DNA of 64,000 nt from Nymphaea colorata (lineage: Eukaryota > Streptophyta > Magnoliopsida > Nymphaeales > Nymphaeaceae). The notes below the pieces were generated by a model, which did not search any database, was not told the DNA's origin, and worked only from the letters and a program-made list of their open reading frames with translations. Shown here one piece after another: positions 54,980 through 64,000 of this stretch (positions are counted from its first letter, which is position 1; the number at the start of each line of letters is the position of its first letter). The stretch spans positions 4,670,174-4,734,173 of the forward strand of contig NW_022204507.1 in assembly GCF_008831285.2 (NCBI RefSeq), written 5' to 3'. Position numbers and translations under genes: made by a program.

Positions 54980-55260
54980 TAGAAACACACACAAAAACAC
55001 ACATGCACTAACAGGCACGCACAAAAGATAATTGAATGAGAGTGTTGAAACCAACTTTCATTTCATGCAAATTAACTTGCAAAACAAGTGTCAATGCATC
55101 CTTTATGTTAGTCCTTATTTGCCATAAAGAGTATTCATCCTAATAACTAATTAAAATTCCATATATTATTGGTCATCATCATGGAATTTCTTAAAGTCCT
55201 GAAGTACTTTCATAATCAAGTACTTTAAGGTCAAGCTATTAAATTTCTTCAATTATCCGT
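54931..55260. repeat. Repeat block R-b (copy 3, left part) with (AT)n(AG)n
   Basis: Matches 5540-5740 and 9085-9180: gagagtgttgaaaccaact, ttaacttgcaaa, gccataaagagtattcatcc, ttattggtcatcatcatgg. After about 55200 the similarity ends. Confidence 0.72.
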
Positions 55261-55264
55261 GGTT

Positions 55265-57395
55265 TTAAAATAGTTTTAACATTATTTCTGCTGATCTGCT
55301 CCACTAATCATATGCCACAATGGTTTATTTCCACATTGGTGGTCGATTTCTCCACAAGTTTAGAGTTAAGGGCAAAGATAATAAGGCATCTACAGTGCCA
55401 AACACCACATTATCCTCGACCTCATCTGGCTTAATCTCAAAGACATCACTCGCATCTGAGGCCATCGGGTCTTGCCCTATCAAAGTCCAGTAAGGTCATC
55501 TCACAAACAATTACAGGTCATCACACATACACGAGATTGGACCATTATTTTGTATAATTACAAGTAGTCGCTCATTTCCATCATAAATGCATAGGTGATA
55601 GTCTTTTAAAAACATAGGTGTTCATCAATACAACAAGCATTAAGTCTGTTAGGTTCACAAGTAACAAAGGCACGGCATGGTAATTGAGCCATCATGAACA
55701 CAGTCCATATATGCATCAATTCTTCTAATTATATATTTCTCAATCCAAAATATAATGTTATTCTTAATTGTCGAAGCATGACCAGATTCACTATTAAATG
55801 CTTGATAGTAATATGAAATCATCTAACAAACAAATGTCAAACATGGGGAGTATTATCATTTAACGAGCAACAAACAATACTGACCATGGAACTAATACAT
55901 GCTTATTTGCAGATTGAAAATATGAGAACAGACATGAACAAAGTGCGAGATGTCACTAAACCATCATAAACAGGCATTGCTCTATATTTCATTAGGCACT
56001 AGGACGACAATGCCTTATACATTAACTACTCTAGAGCCTTCTAGATCCTACATCTTGCAACTTGGGTTACAGGATCTAGCTAAAATAAGAGATCGATACA
56101 TTGTAGCTAACATCTTGGTATGGTGTAGGCTACGCATGCTAATGGTAGCATAACAGCAATATACACAGTATATATCAATACTGCGTATAGATATTCACTA
56201 GCATGAGGTCTTGTATAAAACCTGTTTGAGGATCAGATAAATATTCACTAGCATGAGGTTTTCAAGGGTATAGACTATGGGCCATAGATCCTTCCCAATT
56301 CTTCCAACTTGCAAAATTTTTATGATTTTATTAGTTTAATTTAAAAAATCTTAGGATTTCAAGTGGTCTAGCCTCATGTTTATGATTTTATTAGCTTTAA
56401 TTGACCATGGATTAGTCCTAGTTTACATTAGAATTACCTAAACCCTAACGCTCCATACCCAAACTTAATATGAGCTATAATGGTGTCTAGAGTGAGGTTC
56501 ACATTCTTTCTTTATTAACTCTAGCCAAGTTAGCACGTAACATCGTAATTCAAATTGCAAAACTCATAATCATATGTACAACTAAACCCCACATTGAGCT
56601 CTCCCTTCTCTTTTTTTTTTTTTTTAATTAACCCAAAACTTGAATTGGAAAGAAATCTCAGGCCTAAGAGATAGGAAACCTACCTGGGTGTGGCCATTAG
56701 CCTCCCTCTTCCTTTCCTCCTCCTTCATAATTATATCTTTCTTTCTTTCATTTCATCCGCCTCTCTCTATCTCTGCGTGCCCCCCCTCTTAATTACTCGC
56801 CGTCACTGTCTCTTACGTTCCATCTTTTCCCTTCACGTCGAGAGTGAGTTGCAGGCGCCACTGGGTGCACACAAGATATATATGCCAAAAAAAAGCTGGG
56901 TAGGAGCTGGGTATTTTGGAAATTATTTAAAAAGAAATTTCCATTTTAATCTTTTAACTTTTTTAGTTTCCTTTTTTGTCCTGACAAAAGGTTCTCTTTT
57001 TATGCTATGCAGGGCCATTTGGTCATTAAGCATGCCGGCACAAAAAAAAATTGAGCACCAGCCAGCTCATATAACCAGGTCGGCTTCACGTCGAGTGTTA
57101 TAGCAACCCTATTATAATTTATTCTGTTTTTTATGATTGTTAAATGATGGCATGTAACCAAGGGTTAAGTGGCTTATTAACTAACCAACATGTAACTCAG
57201 CTATTAATTTCAATGGCTCATCATTGGGGTGACAATGACCACATAAAAGCTCTGAGCTAGATGAGCCTATGCATTGTCACCTGAGGTTCAGGTTCAAAAT
57301 AAGCTAGAAATGCTGGATAACAAAACTACAATGATATTCAAAATCCTTTCTTTTTTCTAGACGAAGAGAGAATCAACAGGGTTGGCCATACACAC
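55265..57395. other. No gene assigned
   Basis: Two weak candidates only. A 46-codon minus-strand frame from ATG at 55465 is acidic and protein-like (MASDASDVFEIKPDEVEDNV then more) but unrecognised. A 137-codon plus-strand frame at 56690-57103 is hydrophobic at its start and has no known motif. The remainder is AT-rich intergenic sequence with a T-run at about 56610-56625. Confidence 0.3.
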
Positions 57396-57399
57396 ATAT

Positions 57400-57500
57400 T
57401 CATCGAACAGATCTTAAGGTGAACCCCCATGCATGACGATATTAACTCGCAGCATCATTCTATCATTAGCAAAACGTTAACACATGCATGAAAAAATGTA
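57400..57500. repeat. Repeat block R-e tail (copy 4, fragment)
   Basis: Short match to 7890-7980: cagatcttaagg, then gcagcatcattctatcat and aaaacgttaacacatgcatga. Confidence 0.6.
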
Positions 57501-57679
57501 TATTGGCAGATAAATTAAGTAGTACTGAAATCAACCACTCAAGCTTTATACAATGGTGCAACATGATCAACAGTAAAAAAGGAAAAAAAAAACTAATCTT
57601 GTAGCATGATATATAAGCACTATGTTTCTAGGTCATATGGGATGTTTTTTATGGCACCAAGTTGATGGATGTGGCACCA

Positions 57680-57808
57680 AGTTGAGGACCTTGGAAGTTG
57701 TAGCCTTAGGGGTTTTATGGCTCTGGTGCTTTACTACAAGTTAATATTTAAAGGAAAAAAAAAAGAAACTTCAAGAATCAACTCCAAAAGTGGGGCGCAG
57801 CATAAAAG
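57680..57808. repeat. Repeat block R-c (copy 3, right part), empty MITE site
   Basis: Matches 10066-10400 without the 209-bp MITE: gaccttggaagttg, tagccttagg, gttttatggct, aacttcaagaatcaactcc, aaaagtggggcgcagcataa. The single gccttagg at about 57702-57709 equals the duplicated target of the MITE at 10102-10310. Confidence 0.85.
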
Positions 57809-58343
57809 TAGGCCAGGGAATCGGGTTGGATACGGTCGGCCCGCTAGCCGGCCCGATTAGTAACGGGCCGGGGCGGAGTGGATCGGGCGGGGCCCATTCG
57901 GTTTTTAACTTTGTCGTGCTACATAGATATTTCTGCTCAAGAATTATACGAAAGTAGATGTTGCAAATGCTGATGAAAGGAAAAAGATATAAATCAAAAA
58001 CTTGTAACGTTTGCTCTAAAAGTGAAACGACATGGCCCGTTGGAAAAGATATACATTCAGCCTGTTAAATGAACCCACGTCTACCAAAAAAAGGTAGTGT
58101 TCAAAGCTATTTTCACCCATTTCACTCTCAGAAAGATGGAACCATACCAGACTGTAACTTCTTCAGGCAAAGAAAGGGAGCAGCAACAGGCAAGAACGAA
58201 GGGAAAAATAACAAAACAACCAAAAATTGAGGAAGAAACAAAAACCAAACAAAAAATTGCCAACAATTGAAACTATTACTTCAAGAGCCTGTCTCACTAT
58301 CACACAAGACGGCCTTCTGTCGTTAACAAGACAGCCAACAATT

Positions 58344-58620
58344 GAATGTGGCATGTTCACACTAATACAACCACCACCACCACCATCATTTGAATTAACA
58401 AAAGCATCATTAGAAATAAAATTAACTTGAATGTGGCATGTTCACACTAATACCACCACCACCACCATCATTTGAATTAACAAAAGCGTCATTTGGAAAT
58501 AAAATTAACTTGAATGTGGCATGTTCACACTAATACAACCACCACCACCATCATTTGAATTAATAAAAGCATCATTTAGAAATAAAATTAACTTGAATGT
58601 GGCATGTTCAAACTAAATGT
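58344..58620. repeat. ~84-bp tandem repeat, three copies plus a partial
   Basis: Units start at 58344, 58429, 58512 and 58595 (periods 85, 83, 83) with the phrase gaatgtggcatgttcacac. Each unit holds a (CCA)n tract and ends aataaaattaactt. It lies between the hAT transposase end and the element's terminus. Confidence 0.95.
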
Positions 58621-58769
58621 CTTCAAAGTCCATCAGCAACCTTGAAATGTCCATCTACAATTTAACATGAAAAAGAAATGTTAATAAAAATTAACAGGTG
58701 CTTGTCTGCATGGAATAATAAACATTAATTAAAAAAATTACCATGATAATCATGCATTGGATTAACTTT

Positions 58770-60049
58770 CCTCGTCAGAATGGTTCTCTGCATCATGAGA
58801 ACTGTAACACATGTTAATTTAAGCACGCTACTATGTTAATATGTAAAATAAATTAGAAAATAGACTATGAACATCTTACCTTTCACCCAAGTTGTGTGCA
58901 TCATGAATCCAACTCTATGTGCAGATTAATGATTCCACATTTTCAGGAGTAGTTGAGCATCGATAATCATTAAGAATTCTTCTTGCTATACTGAATACAT
59001 ATTCAGAAGCAACTGTAGATACAGGAATGATTAATACATCTTGAGCCATCTTTGCTACAATTTTTATTTACATTCATTTGTCTTCCACCAAGATAATATG
59101 TTGAAGTCTGCATTATGTGCAATTTCTTTCATTGGATTCATCAAATATTTGTCCAGATCAGTGCGAGCTACTACAGGAGAGACAGAGCTGAAATATGCTT
59201 TGAACCCACTTCTATCCATACTTCTATACTCTTCTATTGCAATCATTGTACTAGTGTATGCATTGTCCCTTTACATATTACTTCTGTCACTATCATCATA
59301 CATGTTTTTGTATTCAACATACAATTCATGAAGGCTGTTCTCTACAACTTCATATTTTACCATTGCATCTAGTTTATCCAAATTATCAAGCAATACTTCA
59401 AGTATGACAACTTGAACATAGGATCCAAAAAAACTGCCAATTGCAAAGAGAATATTGTAGCTCTTGAAGTATTTGTGAAATTTTTATTGCATTTTGCAAA
59501 TCAATGCCCTCATATGTTCATTTGATGTTTCATGATGCCTATGCAAATGATGGTAAATTGATAAAACTTCTTCAAAAACAAGATAAGATGTTACCTGCTT
59601 AGAGGTAGAGAATACATTTGTTGCATCATAAAATACCTTTAAGAACTGACATAAATCAGATACATGAGACCAGTCATCCTAAGAAGGCAAACATGCATAA
59701 CTAGAATCACACAATGCCAAATATTAGAAGATATCTTTGAAAAACAATGCATCTCTCAACATTATAACTGTAGAATTCCATTGAGTAGGAACATCGTAGT
59801 CTAAACTTTTTTCTCATCTAGACCCATTGCCTCTACACATCGCTTGAAAGCATGTAGTCGTTTTGGTGATCCCCTTACATATTTAACACTGTCACAAATT
59901 TTTGAAATTGTATCAACCATATCATTCATACAATCTTGAACCATGAGATTTATAATATGTGCACCACAACAAAGATGAAAGTATTCCCCTCTCAATGGAA
60001 ATGAAATATTGTTTTTCTTTCTAAGATCCTTCTTAGTAAATTATTCCAT
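58770..60049 (-). pseudogene. hAT-family transposase, broken, N-terminus missing
   Basis: The minus strand reads YFHLCCGAHIINLMVQDCMN and ISKICDSVKYVRGSPKRLHA (59995-59801), then DYDVPTQWNSTVIMLRDALF, FLKVFYDATNVFST, NILFAIGSFFG and the dimerisation block RTDLDKYLMNP...FNILSWWKTNE (59246-59064). These are the hallmarks of plant hAT transposases (CxxHxxNLxVQDxL, RWNSTxxML, ELDxYL...FDxLxWWKxN). Several in-frame stops and shifts occur. The BED finger and first catalytic part should lie beyond the gap but were not recognised at 60150-60900. Confidence 0.87.
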
Positions 60050-60149
60050 NNNNNNNNNNNNNNNNNNNNNNNNNNNNNNNNNNNNNNNNNNNNNNNNNNN
60101 NNNNNNNNNNNNNNNNNNNNNNNNNNNNNNNNNNNNNNNNNNNNNNNNN
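60050..60149. other. Assembly gap (100 N)
   Basis: Exactly 100 unknown bases, the usual placeholder for a gap of unknown length. It cuts the hAT element, so the order across it is not guaranteed by sequence. Confidence 0.99.
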
Positions 60150-60960
60150 TATTATAGTTGTCGCTAAGAAAAGTTTTAAGTTTAAACTTTTTTTTTTTCG
60201 GATCAGCATTTTTTTGGTCGATCGCGATCTTAAGTTGAATGATGCTTTACAACCCTATGTTATGTAATTTGATAAGAGTGTTTGGTCCTTCTTAAGACAT
60301 AATTTCTATTTGCATATAGAGATTGATCAATAATATCATTTGATATAGCTTAAAAGGCTATAAGACTGTGGGACATTTTATTTTTTTGTTACAGTCATAT
60401 TTTGAATTTATGTTAGCACTAACCTAAAAGACTTTACGGCGCAAAACAGAAGTGTTTTTTCAAATAATAAAAAAATCAATTTAAAATTTAAAAATGCTTT
60501 GAAAATTAAAGAATATTTTATTTTAATAACAGCTATTACAAGCATGACAGATTGGATGCGCTCATCAACCAAACCGTAGGTCTAGATTAGCTTTTCGTTA
60601 AAGAAAAAAACTAAAAAAACATTGGCTATCACCTCGTTCTTAAATATTATGAGGCGGATGCAGTTTCTTAAGTTCCTATTTGTTTCGGATCGGATAGGAA
60701 TTACATGTAACATGGATTTGGATCTTTTTTTTCTTTGACCCCAATAAAATGTTTGAAGAACAAAGAGGAAAGTCCGCTTCCCAAGTGCATGTTTGATGCA
60801 GATGACAAGTACCAGTTTTAAACGGTTTTTCTGAAATGCATCACATTTTTACCGTGTAAAAACCCAAGAAACAGGGGAAAAATTTCTAGCCCATCATCTC
60901 GTCTACCTCTAGAGTTTGCCTCTTACGATCTGCCCTCATCAAGGAGAGGGAGCTTGAAGG
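60150..60960. other. AT-rich upstream region, nothing assigned
   Basis: Between the gap and the SEC16-like relic. It may include the former promoter and 5' UTR of that relic (about 60840-60970), but no specific element is supported. Confidence 0.35.
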
Positions 60961-60970
60961 TAGCACGGCG

Positions 60971-62180
60971 ATGGCTGGTTTCCGGTAAGATCAATCACTC
61001 TATCCTCTCTTTTTTTGTTTTTTTTTTCCGGCCATTTCTCAATCCCTTTCTTGTTTTTCCGAACCACGACTGGTTTTCTGGAGGAGGGAGAAGGGTCTTC
61101 CTTGTGCCATCCAGGTGGTTTCTGATATAATTTCATCTACATGTGTAACAACGGTCATGACTCTCCTTTTCGAACAAGTTTTTTTTTTTGAAATTTATTC
61201 TCGTTGCTCATTTTGATTTGTTGATGGTTTGATTTGTGATTCATCGCTTTTGGGTATGTGGTCCAGGACTATTAAGGTCTTGGTTGCTGTTAATTTTGTT
61301 AGTCAAGGTAGATTCCAGTGAGACCATTCGAATTATCGTTCACAAGGAAGTTGGGTGTTTCGATCTGACATTTTGAGCATTTCTTTCTGCTTTCTGTTAT
61401 ATGAATGGTGGCTTCTCCATTTCTTATGCAGGATCAGACGGATGAAGGTTTCTTTGACAAGCTTCTGGATGATGAGTTTCGGATCGATGGTTCTTCTGCA
61501 GCTGAGTTACAGGAGGGTAATGATTCCAATGGGATCAACTGAGCTCCCTGCTGACACTTCTCTAGCGAACCTTTCCTTGAGTGAATCGGAGTACCATTCA
61601 CAGGTTCAGGTGGACGAGGCTGTTGCCAGAAAAGCTGGCTCCTTTAGTGTCAGTAACTCGGTCGAATTCAAACCAGAGAAAGTAAATCAGGTTGCAGAAG
61701 GGAGTAGTTCCGATGTGCTTGTTGTGTCCAACGAGTCTGCCATACCAGTAGAGTTGGTTGCACATGGTGCGGGTGCCAATGCCCATCTGAACAATTTGGA
61801 AGCAGATTTTCCGTCTGTTAAGGGTTCTAAGCAGACCCGGGTGAGCATGAAGGAGGTGCAGTGGAGTAGCTTTCATACAGGTATGGGCGATAATGATTCT
61901 GGTGGTTTTAGTTCTCATTCAGATTTCTTTGCAGAATGGATGAAAATACATCTAGACAGACTACAGGGGAGCATGGCACCACATTCTCATCAACGTCTTT
62001 GCAATCTCAATCGCAAAATCAAGCCAGTTTTGTTCAAGGGAGAACATAGCAAACTGATGCAATCAATGATGGCCTGCAGTCGTCTTCATCTTCTGTCTTT
62101 GATAGTTCTTTTGTTCTAGATCCCCAAGAGGAAATCGTTGAGAAGGGCCTAATTGGTGAAACTGCTGATTTGTTGTGAAG
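60971..62180 (+). pseudogene. SEC16: SEC16-like (COPII scaffold) 5'-end pseudogene
   Basis: A possible exon 1 (ATGGCTGGTTTCCG then GTAAGA, 60971 on) is followed by a splice acceptor ttcttatgcag at 61421-61431. After it, frame one reads DQTDEGFFDKLLDDEF and LQEGNDSN, then TGA. Frame two (to about 61935) holds TSLANLSLSESE and SMKEVQWSSFHTGMGDND, GGFSSHSDFFAE. Frame three reads MDENTSRQTTGEHGTTFSST, one TAG, and SSSSSVFDSSFVLDPQEEIV. Plant SEC16 starts with DQTDEDFFDKL...EGNDSD..xAFANLS and has VKEVQWSSF...GFGSYSDFF. SEC16 organises ER exit sites. At least two frameshifts and one stop, and the central conserved region is missing, so this is a truncated copy unless the shifts are assembly errors. 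Confidence 0.75.
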
Positions 62181-62790
62181 TACAACAAGGCGAAGCGATG
62201 CACTTAGTTGTGATGCAATGTGTAGCTAAGCGATGCATAGTGAAGCTGAAGTTTCATGGCAAAAATAATCTAACATATTATATCAACAAAAATCATGTCA
62301 GAAATTAAAAACAAGAGCAAAAAAACCATTTTTTTCTGGCGCCAAAATCAGACATGAAGGCTGGCACTGATTTGCTAATTGCGAGAAAGTTTAATTAGTT
62401 GTTATCAACAATTATACATAAAAGTTTGTAAAATATTTAATTCCTTACAAGTACTGCGGATTAAAAAAAACATTAATTTGGTTTATTCAAACAACATACT
62501 CATGAGAGCACCGGTTTGGTCAAATGGTTTATAAGTTCAATAAATTCACTAAACTCTATGATTTTTATCCAACATTTATTAACTTACACTATTTCATTCA
62601 ACATACAACCTTCAATAAATTAACACTTATCGCTTTATCTAATTCTACCATGCGGCTGAGAAAAAAAGTAAACAAAAACAATGTGAAATAGAAAAATGAA
62701 AAAAAAATACAAGCATTAATTACAAAACAGAGATAGAGGGAGAGATAGACATGAGCGATAAGCAGGCACTCGAGGTGCACATTTCGTGCA
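62181..62790. other. No gene assigned
   Basis: AT-rich. A phrase aagcgatgca recurs at about 62193 and 62229, just after the end of SEC16-like sequence. This may mark the breakpoint that truncated it. Confidence 0.3.
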
Positions 62791-62799
62791 TTGAGTTGT

Positions 62800-63060
62800 G
62801 TGACTCAAATAACAGTGGTGGTTACATTATGGGTTCAGGTAATATAGCAGTGGTAACCGCTGTTATAGGTTTACAGTGGTGAAATTTCTACTGGTGCTAG
62901 AGAACACCGGTATAAATACCTTAGCGGCGAGACATTTCACCGGTATAAGTATATATGACTGTGAACTACCTCATCGTTAGAGATCTATACCAGTTGTAAT
63001 CGTCACCGGTATTGGACTGTCCAAGTTGCGTTCATCACCTGTATAGGTTATTATGATTAA
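62800..63060. repeat. CACTA-like subterminal repeat cluster (CACCGGTATAA)
   Basis: Motifs near caccggtataa occur at about 62927, 62955, 63006 and 63035 (degenerate), and inverted or related ones (acagtggtgg, gcagtggtaaccgctg, tacagtggtgaaa) at 62811-62885. The minus strand from about 62898 reads CACCAGTAGAAATTTCACC, similar to a CACTA terminus CACTAGTAGAAAA. The pattern is typical of CACTA subterminal regions. Element limits are unclear. Confidence 0.5.
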
Positions 63061-64000
63061 AGAATAGCAAAAACATAATTTGTACCCCTCAAGAAAACAC
63101 TTATAGGCTCTAGTAAATATTTCCATGCCTTTCAACCATATGTCTTAGGCAATGTGTTCCTTCTGCATCCACGTGCTAAGGGGGAACAAAACTCAGCCAT
63201 GTGATGCAATGGTATGCTGTTGACAGATGACAGTACCATGCTAATTAGAGATGATGGTGGCAAGGGCTGTCTATTTTCTGTGGAAAGGTTGCAAGAGTTG
63301 AAGGTATGTAGAGAAGTTGCTCGAAAGAATCAGATTCTGAAGTCAATTTGGTTCACTCGACAAGAGATTTTCTTGTATATATACAATGATGGCAGGAAGG
63401 TATTCATACTCCACCTTGTATACTGCATCATTCGTTATGTATCACCTTATAAAAGAACTTTGGAGGACGATCTGAAAAGTTTTTGAATATCAATTTATTT
63501 TTAGTAATGTTTCTCGTAACAAAAGGCTTAGATGCCTAAGATTGTCTTGTACATAGTTCTAGTTATTGTACTGCAAACACGATCATGTCTTAGTGTATGG
63601 AATAACACTTGAGCATATTTAGGAGGAGGTTGCCCACAAACAAATGATTAGTGGTCCAACCTAGGAGTTGGGTTTTCTTTCTACTCTATGTTTTTTCTTT
63701 TGACATCCACGTCATTGAATACAACAATGTTTTTTCAATTCAAAACCAAGCTGATACCATTAGTAGTATGATGCTGTAATAAATGACAGTTTGTCATTGA
63801 GAAGAACCCCAGATGGTACATCAGCATAAGATGAGATTCTTTTGTAACGAATGAATAATGCAGTATATGGGGCGGAGTATGAATACCTTCCTACCATCAT
63901 TGAATTGAACTCATCAATCCATGCACCACTTTACACACACACACATACACACACATATATATGTCGCTAGACAAATTAGACCGGACAAATAATTAATGAG
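63061..64000. other. No gene assigned
   Basis: A 90-codon plus-strand frame (63214-63486) has no motif I recognise. A short (CA)n(TA)n lies at about 63934-63964. No RNA gene was seen. Confidence 0.3.

Larger units (their letters stand above)
57814..60049 (-). mobile_element. hAT transposon, right part lost in assembly gap
   Basis: The left edge (3' end of the element) begins near CAGGGAATCGGGTTGG at 57814, at the point where the R-c paralogue diverges. It is followed by about 90 bp rich in gggccgg / ggcccg words, the GC-rich subterminal pattern of plant hAT elements. A minus-strand hAT transposase follows (58770-60049) and runs into the gap at 60050. The other terminus is not visible. Confidence 0.75.

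Noticed and set aside
55326-55465. 46-codon acidic minus-strand frame (MASDASDVFEIK...)
   Set aside because: Protein-like composition but too short to support without homology; mentioned in the interval note only.
56690-57103. 137-codon frame with a hydrophobic N-terminus, considered as a secreted protein
   Set aside because: No homology was recognised, the segment includes simple CT-rich and A-run sequence, and no splice or UTR evidence exists; left unassigned.

Overview
This window looks like repeat-rich nuclear DNA of a flowering plant. It is AT-rich, with long (TA)n and (CT)n/(GA)n tracts, many decayed Ty1-copia retrotransposons, one long-LTR Gypsy-like element, hAT and CACTA DNA transposons, and a fragment resembling the plant COPII coat scaffold SEC16. 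I cannot name the species. I found no intact protein-coding host gene, no rRNA or tRNA gene and no CRISPR array. Almost every long reading frame is a broken transposon frame or a frame opened by a simple repeat.

Layout. 1-4279: the 3' part of a decayed Ty1-copia element on the plus strand (gag tail, protease, integrase, reverse transcriptase, RNase H, 3' LTR). 4282-13040: two diverged units of a non-coding repeat family, with an internal triplication and two small hAT-type MITEs; one MITE has an 8-bp target duplication and an empty paralogous site at 57.7 kb. 13051-13880: a minus-strand host-gene-like pseudogene. 13966-17235: a complete-ended but internally deleted copia element (minus). 18906-19537: a copia 3' fragment. 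19.5-26.4 kb: mostly unassigned, with a minus-strand copia integrase fragment. 26506-26990: a CACTA transposon end. 27-33.4 kb: unassigned, with a few short coding-like pieces. 33427-38046: a copia element with both LTRs (minus). 38.7-40.3 kb: a copia 5' half (minus) whose LTR carries a 24-bp minisatellite. 40.7-51 kb: two plus-strand copia remnants; the integrase of the second is split by a 6.05-kb long-LTR element (42786-48839) flanked by a perfect 5-bp duplication. 52.5-57.8 kb: the same non-coding repeat family as at 4.3-13 kb. 57814-60049: a hAT transposon with a broken transposase, running into a 100-base assembly gap (60050-60149). 60965-62180: a frameshifted, truncated SEC16-like pseudogene. 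62.8-63.06 kb: CACTA-like subterminal repeats.

The pieces do not form a pathway. The window is best read as a stratified record of insertions: an old non-coding repeat array brackets about 40 kb of stacked retrotransposons, and nesting gives a relative order (the long-LTR element is younger than the copia it splits; copia 13966-17235 is younger than the sequence around the pseudogene). I see no convincing undescribed functional system. The most distinctive signals are a CpG-dense island in the U3 of the long-LTR element, the paired filled and empty sites of a hAT MITE, and the two host-gene relics.
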